Made by a program: the position numbers and the translations under genes. The notes beneath the pieces were generated by a model, which saw only the letters and a program-made list of their open reading frames with translations, was not told the DNA's origin and did no database searches. 31,376 bases of DNA from Pseudomonadota bacterium (GTDB lineage: Bacteria; Pseudomonadota; Alphaproteobacteria; Acetobacterales; Acetobacteraceae). Positions 17,222 to 25,260 of the stretch are shown here, one piece after another; the stretch's first letter is position 1, and each line of letters starts with the position of its first letter. The stretch is taken from assembly GCA_021808985.1 (NCBI GenBank), contig JAKBAQ010000004.1:1-31376 (forward strand). Reading direction: 5' to 3'.

Positions 17222-17406
17222 CAGGCTATTTTAACCGTTTTCTCTTATAAAAAACTGAAATTATTAAAAATTTTTGCGGGGTTTGGGGAGCTTTTCATGA
17301 AAAGCTCCCCAAGATTCTGGCTCTTTTTTGCAAAAAAGGGCCACACCCCAAAAAACTTTTGAGAATTCTCCTTTAGGGTGTTTGCATCCGATGAAGAACG
17401 CCCTTG
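17221..17406 (+). mobile_element. MITE-like palindromic element, copy 3
   Basis: This is the most diverged copy. The 30-bp palindrome (17283-17312) stays perfect although two central positions differ from the other copies (T to C with A to G, a paired change). The second palindrome (17317-17344) has one T/G pair in the stem and a lost outer pair. The end regions are recognisable but weak. It begins at the last base of the preceding stop codon. The 166 bp between it and the CAP gene show nothing I can name. Confidence 0.75.
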
Positions 17407-17572
17407 TTATATGTGAACGCGGGGCGGCTAAGGCAAACCGGGCACAGGGCTTGGGGGGGGCAGCCAGCCGGTTGCGCTGTTGGGTTGCCAAGCTTGGGGA
17501 AGATGAGCTGCCCCGGGCTTGCCGCGCTTTGTTTCCCATCGCACTATGGTGGGGCATCCCACGGATACCGCC

Positions 17573-18304
17573 ATGAAGTCCCTGCCGTTCGCCGCCTTGC
17601 TTGCCCTTCTGCTCAGCGCCGCGCCGGCCGGGGCGCAATATTATCAGGCCTATCCTTACCCGTATCCCGCTTATCCCTACCCATACCCAGCCTATCCTTA
17701 CCCGGCTTACCCGCAGCCTTATCCGCCGCCCGGCTATTATAGCGAGCCACCGCCCTCTTATGAGCAGGGCTACCCTGGCCAGCCGCAGGCCGCCCAGGGC
17801 CAGCCGCAGGGGTATGGCCAGGAGCAGCCCGCGCAGGATGCCCAGCCTTATGCCGCCCAATCCCCCCAAGGCGCTCCGGCGCCAGGTGTTGATATCGGCG
17901 AGCTGCTTGCCGCGCATAATGCCTACCGCACGCCGCTTGGTCTCAAACCTTTGCGCTGGTCTGGCCAGCTTGCCGCGCAGGCGCAGCAATGGGCCGAGCA
18001 TCTCGTGCAGATAGGCCAGATGCAGCATAGCGGTTCGGGGCAGAATCTCGCCATGGCGGCGACCGGCACCCAGTCGCTCACGCAGCTTGTCGATCTTTGG
18101 GGGGCTGAGCAGCGTTATTTCACCGACGGGAATTTTCCCGATATTTCAACCACCGGCAACTGGGAGGATGCGGGCCATTACAGCCAGGTCGTCTGGCGTT
18201 CGACGCGCAGGGTCGGCTGCGGCCTTGCCGCTGGCAATGGGCTGGAGTTTTTGGTGTGCGATTACGCGCCCGTGGGCAATGTGGTTGGCCAAAGACCTTA
18301 TTGA
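17573..18304 (+). CDS. Secreted CAP-domain (SCP/PR-1-like) protein with Tyr/Pro repeats
   Basis: A 243-residue exported protein. The signal peptide is MKSLPFAALLALLLSAAPAGA (given here as about residues 1-21, with an AGA-Q cleavage site). Residues about 22-60 are a low-complexity repeat of YPYPAYPYPYPAYP type, then a Gln/Pro/Gly-rich linker runs to about 105. The C-terminal CAP domain follows: LLAAHNAYRTPLGLKPLRWS, AAQAQQWAEHL, GQNLAMA, GHYSQVVWRSTRRVGCGLA and VCDYAPVGNVVGQRPY. The CAP-cavity His (in AHN and GHYSQ) and Glu/Asp residues are present. CAP proteins are extracellular; their bacterial roles are mostly unknown. ATG 17573 is chosen because it starts the signal peptide. The ribosome-binding site is weak. 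Confidence 0.9.
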   Translation: MKSLPFAALLALLLSAAPAGAQYYQAYPYPYPAYPYPYPAYPYPAYPQPYPPPGYYSEPPPSYEQGYPGQPQAAQGQPQGYGQEQPAQDAQPYAAQSPQGAPAPGVDIGELLAAHNAYRTPLGLKPLRWSGQLAAQAQQWAEHLVQIGQMQHSGSGQNLAMAATGTQSLTQLVDLWGAEQRYFTDGNFPDISTTGNWEDAGHYSQVVWRSTRRVGCGLAAGNGLEFLVCDYAPVGNVVGQRPY

Positions 18305-18336
18305 GTGAGCCGCCCGGCCTGACGCGGCGTTAGAGT

Positions 18337-18365
18337 CTGTCAGCGCTTCGTTGAATTGCTGACAG
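18337..18365. other. Hairpin downstream of the CAP gene
   Basis: CTGTCAGC and GCTGACAG form a perfect 8-bp stem with a 13-nt loop, 32 nt after the CAP stop. It has no T-tract. It overlaps the end of the decayed passenger fragment. Confidence 0.4.
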
Positions 18366-18840
18366 GCTCGGCGCCGCTGAGCCGCCCGGCATTGATGACT
18401 GTGCCGCTGAGACCATAGATGGCCGCGGGTGCGCCATTCTGCTCAATGGTTCCGGTATTTAGGATGAGGCCGCCGCTGGATGAGGAGGCGCCATCATTCG
18501 TGAAGGTGCTGCCGTTGCCGCCGGTGTCAAGCTTAATGGGGCTTCCTTGGATTTATCCCTCATTTATGATGAGGGCGGAGGACGAAATATCTGTTACGAT
18601 ACCGGTTTGCTATTGATTGTAATAGCTGCCGCCGCCGATAATCGAGCCGGAATTAATGAGCGTGCCGGGCAGGGTTACCCCTTCACGATTTGAGTTCTTA
18701 TTGCAGGTTGCGGCGATCAGCCCGGTGTTGACCACCGTGTCACCGCTATGGTCCGCATAGATGGCGGCGCGGCGGCAGCCTTGGCGTTGTGCCCATGCCG
18801 TCGCGCGATGCGGGTTTTCATAAACAGGGATACTCCCGTC
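18340..18840 (-). pseudogene. Decayed autotransporter/adhesin passenger fragment
   Basis: Read on the minus strand in a single frame, the segment encodes beta-helix-type repeats such as AAIYADHSGDTVVNTGLI, GTLINSGSIIGGGSYYN, GGLILNTGTIEQNGAPAAIY and GLSGTVINAG. These are typical of the autotransporter/filamentous-haemagglutinin passenger (x-I-x-N-x-G-x-I). The frame is interrupted by two stops (TAG and TAA, near 18610 and 18552) and ends at 18340. No start, beta-barrel or signal sequence accompanies it. Further beta-helix-like codons (SGNTIINS) appear in another frame near 18870, which suggests a frameshift. It is a relic of a surface adhesin gene. It explains most of the 786-bp gap between the CAP gene and tetR2. 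Confidence 0.7.
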
Positions 18841-18948
18841 CGGGTAGAATTAATTCTAATGAATTAATAATGGTGTTGCCGCTGAAAATCAATGATATGG
18901 TGATGACTGGGCTGGCTGGACAAAGTCAAAATCCATTTAATTAGATTT

Positions 18949-18977
18949 TTGTAGTATATTTTTACTGACGTTATGCT
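18949..18977 (+). promoter_or_regulatory. Possible promoter of tetR2-MFS
   Basis: TTGTAG (18949-18954) and TATGCT (18972-18977) at 17-nt spacing lie in an AT-rich stretch 114 nt before the start codon. Each box is only a partial match to the sigma70 consensus. Confidence 0.35.
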
Positions 18978-19090
18978 ATGCTATGGCCGCGCGCCGAGGA
19001 GAAAAACAGATCAGATGGTTAGACCCATGCCGCCCCCGCGGCGGCTATTGACAGATAATCGCCAACCTAGTCTCCACTGCCAGGTACGCC

Positions 19091-19786
19091 ATGCCGCCCA
19101 AACCACAACATGACACGAAGGCGCTGCTGCTGCGTAGCGCGGAGGAATTATTCGTCGAGCGGGGGATCGATGCGGTCTCGATGCGCGAGATCAACCGCCA
19201 TGCCGGGCAGCGCAATGCTTCCTCCCTGCATTACCATTTCGCATCCCGGGATAATCTGCTCGAGTCGCTGATCGATTGGCGGATGCCTCCTGTAAACAAG
19301 CGGCGCCACGAAATGGTGGAGCTTTGCCGGCGGGCGCCGCCAGAGGAAAAGCGCCGCAAGCTGACGGAGGCCATCGTTATGCCACTGGCGGAGACGATGT
19401 TTGAGCGCAATCCGCCCAATCACTGGATTCGCCTGCATGCGCGCATTTATGAGGTGAGCGGCTTTGACTTCAGCGCCGTTTTTCATGCCAAGGGCTATAA
19501 CAGCAGCTTGTTCGCCGTCAGGGAGATACAGGAGGCGCTCTCGCCTGAATTGCCCCTGATCATCCGTGATCAGAGGCTGATGTTCGCGATCCGCATGTCC
19601 GTCTACTCGCTGGCGGACTGGCTGCGCGGCGTGCTGGAAATGCAGAGCATGATTCCGGTGGAAGACCTCAATATATTTCTCGGAAATTTGCTCGATGTGA
19701 TGAATGCGAGCCTGTATGCTCCGGTTACACCGTTTTCGGTGCCGTCAGATGTCTGGCGAAAGGCGGAGGCCAAGCATGTTGGATGA
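19091..19786 (+). CDS. TetR-family transcriptional regulator (2)
   Basis: A 231-residue regulator. The HTH region is about residues 8-58: DTKALLLRSAEELFVERGID, VSMREINRHAGQRNASSLHY and HFASRDNLLESLIDWR. The His-Tyr-His-Phe motif after the recognition helix is typical of the TetR branch with long C-terminal domains. It ends inside the next gene, an MFS transporter, with an 11-nt overlap. This points to a two-gene efflux- or uptake-type unit in which the regulator controls the transporter. No palindromic operator of the ATCGTA type is found upstream, so it appears separate from the TetR1 sites. Confidence 0.85.
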   Translation: MPPKPQHDTKALLLRSAEELFVERGIDAVSMREINRHAGQRNASSLHYHFASRDNLLESLIDWRMPPVNKRRHEMVELCRRAPPEEKRRKLTEAIVMPLAETMFERNPPNHWIRLHARIYEVSGFDFSAVFHAKGYNSSLFAVREIQEALSPELPLIIRDQRLMFAIRMSVYSLADWLRGVLEMQSMIPVEDLNIFLGNLLDVMNASLYAPVTPFSVPSDVWRKAEAKHVG

Positions 19787-21107
19787 TACCGAGACGCGTC
19801 ATGGCGCGGCGAGCCCGCCCTACCCGCCGAAATCCACCGCCATGCTGGCGGCCTTTGTGCTGTTTGTCGCCTATCTCCTGGCCTTCGCGGACCGGGCGGT
19901 GATTTCCCTGCTCGTGGTGCCCATTGAGCATGATCTGGCGTTGAGCAATGTGCAGATGGGGCTGCTGCAGGGAACGGCCTTTGCCATTTTCTATGCTCTG
20001 TTCGGCTTGCCGGTCGCCTGGGCGGTGGACCGGTTCAACCGGCGCTCCATTGCCATGGCGGGTGTCGCCGCCTGGAGCATGATGACCGGCCTGGCTGGGC
20101 TCGCCCGGGGGTTCTCGCCTTTTTTTCTGGCCCGCGTGGGGGTTGGGGCGGGTGAGGCGACGATTCTGCCGACCGCGACTTCGCTGCTGGCGGATTACTT
20201 GCCGCCGGTTTGGCGTGGCCGGGCGCTGGGTGTTTTTGCCTCCGGCATTTATCTCGGCAGCGGCCTTGCCTATGTTCTGGGCGGGCTGATTCTGCACAGG
20301 CTGGGGCAGCGGAATCTGGCTCTGCCCCTGTTGGGGGTGGTGCGCCCGTGGCAGGTTGTGCTGCTGGTTCTGGCGGTGCTTGGCATGCCGCTGGCCATGC
20401 TCATGGCCTTCATGCGCGAGCCGGCGCGCCGCCACCTCCAGCTTAGCTGGGGTAAACAGCGCGTTAGCCTCAAATTCTGCCTGGCGCGGGCGCGCACGGC
20501 CTTGGCCGCGCATATCACCGGCTTCACCGCCATGGCCTTTGCCGGGTTTGGCGCCACGGTCTGGCTGCCGACCATCTTGATCCGAGACCATGGCTGGAGC
20601 GCGGGACAGGCGGGAACGCATCTGGGCCTGCTGAACATCGTGCTGGGGCCGCTGGGCTCCTGCACGGCTGGTTATCTGGTGGATCGTCTGGAGCATTATA
20701 AGCGCGATGACGGCAAGCTGCTCATTGCCGTCATCGCCGCGTTGGGCGTGGCGCCGGCCGCGATTATGCTGGGGTTTGCCGCCAGCGCCGGTGCGGCCTT
20801 CACCGCCGCCGCGCTCATCGTGTTCTTCTCCAGCTTTCTTTGGGGCCTGGCGCCCGGCGCGTTGCAGGAGATTGTGCACGGCGCCGCCCTTGGGCGCGTG
20901 GTCGCCATCTACACGGCGGCGCTCAACCTCATCGGATTCGGCCTGGGCCCGGCCGCCGTGGCGCTTGTCGCCAAGCTTTGGTGCCATGATAACCTTGGGC
21001 AGGCCGTGGCGTTGGTGGTGCCGTTGGCGGCTGGTCTCGCCATGGTGGCATTTTTGGCGGGGCGCCCGGCCTATCGCGCGGCGCGGCGCCAGCTCGGCTC
21101 GCTTTGA
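19776..21107 (+). CDS. MFS transporter (12 TM, spinster-like)
   Basis: A 443-residue inner-membrane carrier. After a ~25-residue cytoplasmic tail, helix 1 is AAFVLFVAYLLAFADRAVIS with the conserved Asp-Arg. The MFS motif A region between helices 2 and 3 reads GLPVAWAVDRFNRRS. Helices 4-6 contain ARVGVGAGEATILPTATSLL and the helix-5 GIYLGSG motif. Two six-helix halves are separated by a basic loop (MREPARRHLQLSWGKQR). The spinster-like branch is common near degradation genes, but the substrate is unknown. ATG 19776 has GGAGG 7 nt upstream; it overlaps tetR2 by 11 nt. A strong hairpin follows the stop by 57 nt. Confidence 0.88.
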   Translation: MLDDTETRHGAASPPYPPKSTAMLAAFVLFVAYLLAFADRAVISLLVVPIEHDLALSNVQMGLLQGTAFAIFYALFGLPVAWAVDRFNRRSIAMAGVAAWSMMTGLAGLARGFSPFFLARVGVGAGEATILPTATSLLADYLPPVWRGRALGVFASGIYLGSGLAYVLGGLILHRLGQRNLALPLLGVVRPWQVVLLVLAVLGMPLAMLMAFMREPARRHLQLSWGKQRVSLKFCLARARTALAAHITGFTAMAFAGFGATVWLPTILIRDHGWSAGQAGTHLGLLNIVLGPLGSCTAGYLVDRLEHYKRDDGKLLIAVIAALGVAPAAIMLGFAASAGAAFTAAALIVFFSSFLWGLAPGALQEIVHGAALGRVVAIYTAALNLIGFGLGPAAVALVAKLWCHDNLGQAVALVVPLAAGLAMVAFLAGRPAYRAARRQLGSL

Positions 21108-21164
21108 TGCTCTTTGCGGCGGGTGCGGCTGATGTTGCCGTTGCCGCGCTCTTGATTCGCGGTG

Positions 21165-21196
21165 CCGTTAATGCGATTGCATTAACGGTTTATTGT
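21165..21196 (+). terminator. Terminator-like hairpin after the MFS gene
   Basis: CCGTTAATGC - GATT - GCATTAACGG is a perfect 10-bp stem followed by TTTATTGTT. It ends the tetR2-MFS unit and lies 50 nt before the ESPR micro-ORF. Confidence 0.65.
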
Positions 21197-21245
21197 TGAA
21201 ATAAATAACTCTTAGATGCTGGGATTGCGCCGTGGGAGCTTATCA

Positions 21246-21311
21246 ATGAACCGTGTCTTCAAGCTTGTTTGGAGCCGCTGCCAGGGCTGGGTCAGCCTGG
21301 CCGGCGCCTGA
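21246..21311 (+). pseudogene. ESPR micro-ORF: isolated N-terminus of a type V secretion (autotransporter) protein
   Basis: A 21-codon frame starting MNRVFKLVWSR and continuing GWVSLAGA before TGA. It matches the extended signal peptide region of autotransporters and haemagglutinins (MNKIY-x-LVW-N-x5-W-x3-SE-A type). GGGAG lies 7 nt before the ATG, so it is likely translated. The rest of the adhesin (signal core, passenger, barrel) is missing: the frame stops and the sulfotransferase-like gene starts 9 nt later. It is either a deletion remnant or a leader peptide left when the modification genes were captured. Confidence 0.55.
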
Positions 21312-21320
21312 ACCCGGCAC

Positions 21321-22418
21321 ATGGATTTTTCGATCAACCTCCGGCTTACCCCCTCGCCCTGGTTCACCGGTGTGCTGGCGGAGCTGAACGAGCTTTACGC
21401 GGACTGGACCGACGGCTCCTATGACTGGGCGGCCCAGACCACGGATTTTCTGCACACACCCTCGCCGCTGCCCAAGTTTGATGAGACGATTTATGAAACC
21501 CCGCTGAGCCGGCGGGCGGTGAGTGACCTGCTGCACGTCGCCATCGCCCTGATGGGTGGGGATTACGAGCTGGTGCGCCGCTATACAGAGGCGATTCGCT
21601 TCGCCTTTGTCATCGGCTACCCGCGCAGCGGTGGCAGCTATCTCACCAAGGAGCTGCTGCGGGTGGTTGGGCTGGACCATACCCGAGTCTCGGAGGCGCT
21701 GGCGCATGATGGTTTTCCAGAACTGCGCGAGGGCTGGTATGGGTCCGACAATGGCCAGCCCGCCTTTTATCTTCAGGAGTCATTGTTTCAGGCGGCTGAA
21801 TTCCTGGTTATCGCCAATCTCTATTACCAGAAGAAAACCATCCGCCACCCGCACGGCTATTGGCTGGCGCCCAAGAAATTCCACAAGATCATCAACTGGG
21901 GCGGCAGCTTCAAGATGCTGCTGGGGCCGGGGCGGGCCGATTATCTGGTGACGATCCGCAACCCGCTGCCCACCGCCATCTCCATTTACGAAAAGAGCGG
22001 CGGCTTTCCGGAGAACGGGCTGTTTCCGGTGCAGAGCGCGCGCAGCGCCATCGAGCGTTGGGTGGTCACCGATCTCGTCACGCTTGGCCATAGTATCGAG
22101 GAGATCGCGGCGATGGATTATTTCGAGGCGGTGCAAAAAAGCTGGAGCGGCTTTTACGCCCGCATGGCGACCTCCGGCCTGTTTCTCGGCCTGCGCGATG
22201 AAGTGAGGCTGATCCCCTACGGCGCCGCCGCGCTGGAGGGGATTGTGCATGAATATAACGCGCTGCACCTCAGGCGCGGCTCGCCCGAGCTGGTCCTGAT
22301 TCACGAAAAAGCCGGCGCGCACCCGCAATGGCGGGCGCGGGCCGATGCGGCGGTGGCGGCGATGCGCGCGCTTTGGGCATCGCTGGGGCTGACATTTCCG
22401 GAGCTGACCCTCGCATGA
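21321..22418 (+). CDS. Sulfotransferase-like protein
   Basis: A 365-residue protein with two features of PAPS-dependent sulfotransferases. One is a 5'-phosphosulfate loop, FVIGYPRSGGSYLTKELL (about 94-111; family TYPKSGTTW). The other is a 3'-phosphate motif, VTIRNPLPTAISIYEKSGG (about 210-228; family RDPRDVAVSYY). The N-terminal ~90 residues are not recognised. The protein could transfer sulfate to a glycan or protein, but the loop is divergent (Gly-Gly for Gly-Thr), so a related P-loop function is possible. The stop overlaps the start of the TPR glycosyltransferase (ATGA), giving tight coupling. The start has no clear ribosome-binding site and lies 9 nt after the ESPR stop, so translation may be coupled to that micro-ORF. 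Confidence 0.75.
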   Translation: MDFSINLRLTPSPWFTGVLAELNELYADWTDGSYDWAAQTTDFLHTPSPLPKFDETIYETPLSRRAVSDLLHVAIALMGGDYELVRRYTEAIRFAFVIGYPRSGGSYLTKELLRVVGLDHTRVSEALAHDGFPELREGWYGSDNGQPAFYLQESLFQAAEFLVIANLYYQKKTIRHPHGYWLAPKKFHKIINWGGSFKMLLGPGRADYLVTIRNPLPTAISIYEKSGGFPENGLFPVQSARSAIERWVVTDLVTLGHSIEEIAAMDYFEAVQKSWSGFYARMATSGLFLGLRDEVRLIPYGAAALEGIVHEYNALHLRRGSPELVLIHEKAGAHPQWRARADAAVAAMRALWASLGLTFPELTLA

Positions 22419-23719
22419 GCGCCGCCACGCCAACGCTTGGCGAGCTGGAAGCCGCCGTACGCCGGCACCCCCGCCAGCCGCAGAACTGGCTGCAGCTAGG
22501 TTTGGCATTGAACGCGGCCAGCCGCTCCGCCCAGGCGCTTGAATGTTTCGAGCAGGCGGCGGCGCTCGACCCCGGCTTTGCCCAGGCGCAGTATAATTGC
22601 GGTGTCATCCTGTATCATCATGGGCGGCTTGAGGAAGCGGTGACACGCTACCATGCCGCCCTGGCCCGGCAGCCGCAATTTCATCTGGCGCGCTCCAATC
22701 TGGGCGTGGCCCTGGAAGCCATGGGCGAGACCGAGGCGGCGATGGTTGCGTATGACGCCGCCATCACCGACGACCCCAACGCGGCCTCGCCCTACTGGAA
22801 CAAGGCGCTGCTGCTGCTGCGCAACGGCAATTATGCCGAAGGCTGGCGATATTATGAATGGCGCTGGTCCGCCGGCCGGGTTGGGCAGCGCCGGGAGTTT
22901 CCGGGCAAGCGGCCATGGCTGGGCGGCGTGCCGCTGCGGGGCAAGACAATCTTGCTGCATGCGGAGCAGGGGCTGGGCGATATGATCCAATTTGCCCGCT
23001 TCATCCCCCAGGTGGCGGCGCTGGGCGCCAAGGTGGTGTTGGAGTGCTTCACGCCGCTTACCGCGCTGTTTCAGAATGTTGCCGGGGCGGAGGTGGTTGT
23101 TGGCGTGGGCGATCCGCTGCCCGTGTTTGAGCTTTACTGCCCGCTGATGAGCCTGCCGCTGGCACTGGGCGCCACGCTGGAATCAATCCCATGGACAGGC
23201 GCGTATCTTGGCGCCCCACCGGAGCGTCTGGCGGCATGGCGGGAGCGTCTGGGCGCGCCCAGACGTCCACGGGTGGGGTTTGTGTGGAAGGGCAACCCGC
23301 GGCATGAGGGCGACAGCGCCCGCTCCATGCCGCTGGCGGTGTTCAAGGGCTTGTTGCATGCGGGGGCAGAGTTTCTCAGCCTGCAAAAAAACGCCACGGA
23401 CGCCGAGCGCGCCCTGCTCGACGAGCATGGTGTGAAGCATGTGGGCCATTTGCTGGAAGACTTCGCCGACACGGCGGCGGTGCTGGAAACCTGCGACCAG
23501 GTGATTTCGGTGGATACCTCGCTCGCCCACCTTGCCGGTGCCATGGCCAAGCCGCTCTGGGTGCTGCTGCCCGAACGCGCCGATTGGCGCTGGCTGAAAG
23601 AGGGCGAAACCAGCCCATGGTACCCCACGGCCCGGCTGTTCCGTGGCGCCCGGCAGGGGCAGTGGGAGGATGTGGTGGAACGCGCGGCGGCGGCGATGCA
23701 GCCGCTTATGCCATTCTAA
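22415..23719 (+). CDS. TPR protein with C-terminal glycosyltransferase domain
   Basis: A 434-residue protein. TPR units cover about residues 5-135: NWLQLGLALNAASRSAQALE, AQAQYNCGVILYHHGRLEEA, HLARSNLGVALEAMGETEAA and ASPYWNKALLLLRNGNYAEG. The C-terminal half is GT9/GT41-like: HAEQGLGDMIQFARFIPQVA, VGFVWKGNPRHEGDSARSMP, VISVDTSLAHLAGAMAKPLW and a final WLKEGETSPWYPTARLFR. Proteins of this architecture often glycosylate surface proteins, including autotransporter adhesins and flagellin. Translational coupling with the sulfotransferase-like gene suggests consecutive modification of one acceptor. It overlaps the convergent pucR by 4 nt. Confidence 0.85.
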   Translation: MSAATPTLGELEAAVRRHPRQPQNWLQLGLALNAASRSAQALECFEQAAALDPGFAQAQYNCGVILYHHGRLEEAVTRYHAALARQPQFHLARSNLGVALEAMGETEAAMVAYDAAITDDPNAASPYWNKALLLLRNGNYAEGWRYYEWRWSAGRVGQRREFPGKRPWLGGVPLRGKTILLHAEQGLGDMIQFARFIPQVAALGAKVVLECFTPLTALFQNVAGAEVVVGVGDPLPVFELYCPLMSLPLALGATLESIPWTGAYLGAPPERLAAWRERLGAPRRPRVGFVWKGNPRHEGDSARSMPLAVFKGLLHAGAEFLSLQKNATDAERALLDEHGVKHVGHLLEDFADTAAVLETCDQVISVDTSLAHLAGAMAKPLWVLLPERADWRWLKEGETSPWYPTARLFRGARQGQWEDVVERAAAAMQPLMPF

Positions 23720-25164
23720 CGCGCCAGCAGATTCGCGGCCCGGCCCGCGCTCAGGGCCAGCCAGAATTTCGCGGTGCCATTGGTGGTGGTGGGTTTAAGG
23801 CCGGTGATCTGTTCAATCAGCTTCAGCCGGTAAATCAGGGTTTGTCGATGAATGCCAAGATCTATGGCCGTGGCTTTCAGGCTGGAATTATTATCGAGAA
23901 ATTTCGCCAGGGTGGAGATCAGCGCCGCCGCGTTCAGCCGGTCATATTCGATCAACGCGCCAAGATAGCATGCAACCAGCGCCCGCGCCTCGGCGAGTGT
24001 TTTCGGCGCCAGCAAAAAATCAGCCTGTGCTTCGCCATAGCGCAAGATGTCGGCCTGGCTCTCGGCGGCTTGGGTTAGAGCGAGTCTGGCCTGCCGCAGG
24101 CCTTCACGAAAACCGGTGGACGCTGTTACCGGGCCGCTAATCCCCATGACCGTCTCAGGCCCCAAATGCCTTGTCAGCGCCTCGAAAATTTCCTGATCGT
24201 CCGCCGCCAGGCCAACCAGGACATCTTCCTCCAGAAAAAGGGGAGAGGGATTGTGCAGGCCTGGGGCATGGTGGATATCCGTGAATTTCCAATCTCCGAG
24301 ATTTTTGGATTTAACCGCGAAAGCCACGAGCTTTCCCGCCAGCCCGCGCCGCTTGAGCATGGGCAGAACCGCGGCGATATCCGTTTCGTCTCGCGCGAGG
24401 CTCTTCAGGATTGATGTGCCTTCGCTCCTTTGCGTGTCGCGATGGATCATCAGCCGCTCCAGCTCAATCCCCAGCAGGCCCACCAGTATCTTGATCAGCA
24501 GCACATCCTGCGAAACCTTGCCGTCGCGGCGCCGGATGAGCAGATTGGCGCGGGAGCGGCCGGCGATGGGCACATTCTCAACCAGAAGCGATGCCGAGGT
24601 GACCGATGGCGGCGGCGTGCATGATGTCATCATGATCATCTTGCTGCGCGCGTCTTCTATCGCGAGGTCGAGCTGCAGCTTGTCGGCGAGGATGCGCAGG
24701 CGTTCCTCGAAATCCGCGGCCTCGCTCAACGCATATGCGTATGTTTGAAAAAGATGCTCGCTTGATTTGAACTTTTGATTCTGCGACTGCACGACACTCT
24801 CTATGACCTGGCGCGAGAGCTTGACGAACTCAAGCTCGAAGCTGGCTTCGATTACCGGGAAAAGCAGCTGGTCGGCGGCCTCCAGAAGGCGTGATGAGAG
24901 TTCCGGCGCGCCGGGCTGCAAGGCGACGACGAGCGCGCTGGCATTCGTATCCGCGAGTTTTTCAAGCCATGCCGCTTGATCCTCAGGCGATTTCGGCAGG
25001 CCGCCGCCGGTTGTCATAACCAAGTTGCCCGCTGAAACCCAGCGCCATGGGTCGGGCAGGTCAACGGTGTGGGCCCATGAGATCAGCCGGTGCCCGCCTT
25101 CCGCCCCGGCGCGCAGTGTCAGCCCCAGGGATTTGATGCCGACGAGGTCTCGGACGCAGATCAT
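23716..25164 (-). CDS. PucR/CdaR-family transcriptional regulator
   Basis: A 482-residue regulator with the standard order: an N-terminal PucR sensor domain (about 1-130, VRDLVGIKSLGLTLRAGAEG ... DPWRWVSAGNLVMTTG), a central CdaR/GGDEF-like region (about 270-400), and the C-terminal PucR HTH (about 425-475, FLDNNSSLKATAIDLGIHRQ then TLIYRLKLIEQITGL). Family members usually activate purine, GABA, polyamine or other nitrogen-compound catabolism and respond to the substrate. It is transcribed divergently from the FAD oxidoreductase across a 128-bp gap that holds palindromes C and D. Site C lies 21-36 nt upstream of its start codon. Confidence 0.9.
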   Translation of the reverse strand: MICVRDLVGIKSLGLTLRAGAEGGHRLISWAHTVDLPDPWRWVSAGNLVMTTGGGLPKSPEDQAAWLEKLADTNASALVVALQPGAPELSSRLLEAADQLLFPVIEASFELEFVKLSRQVIESVVQSQNQKFKSSEHLFQTYAYALSEAADFEERLRILADKLQLDLAIEDARSKMIMMTSCTPPPSVTSASLLVENVPIAGRSRANLLIRRRDGKVSQDVLLIKILVGLLGIELERLMIHRDTQRSEGTSILKSLARDETDIAAVLPMLKRRGLAGKLVAFAVKSKNLGDWKFTDIHHAPGLHNPSPLFLEEDVLVGLAADDQEIFEALTRHLGPETVMGISGPVTASTGFREGLRQARLALTQAAESQADILRYGEAQADFLLAPKTLAEARALVACYLGALIEYDRLNAAALISTLAKFLDNNSSLKATAIDLGIHRQTLIYRLKLIEQITGLKPTTTNGTAKFWLALSAGRAANLLAR

Positions 25165-25184
25165 GCTCAGCCCCTCAAATGCGC

Positions 25185-25200
25185 TTATACGATTGTATAT
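25185..25200. promoter_or_regulatory. Operator C in the pucR / oxidoreductase divergent promoter
   Basis: TTATACGATTGTATAT: arms TATAC and GTATA are exact inverses around GATT. It matches the consensus TTGTACGATCGTACAA at 12 of 16 positions. On the minus strand it reads ATATACAATCGTATAAG, so ATCGTATAA is shared with site B and a TATAAG -10-like box faces pucR. Confidence 0.55.
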
Positions 25201-25260
25201 GGAGGATAGGACGTTCTGTACCGCATCTCAATGGCGCAATTCAAATACTGGGGGCAATAA

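Noticed and set aside
18419..18616. 65-codon plus-strand frame after the CAP gene
   Set aside because: The opposite strand reads as beta-helix adhesin repeats across the same interval, so this frame is a shadow of the decayed passenger.
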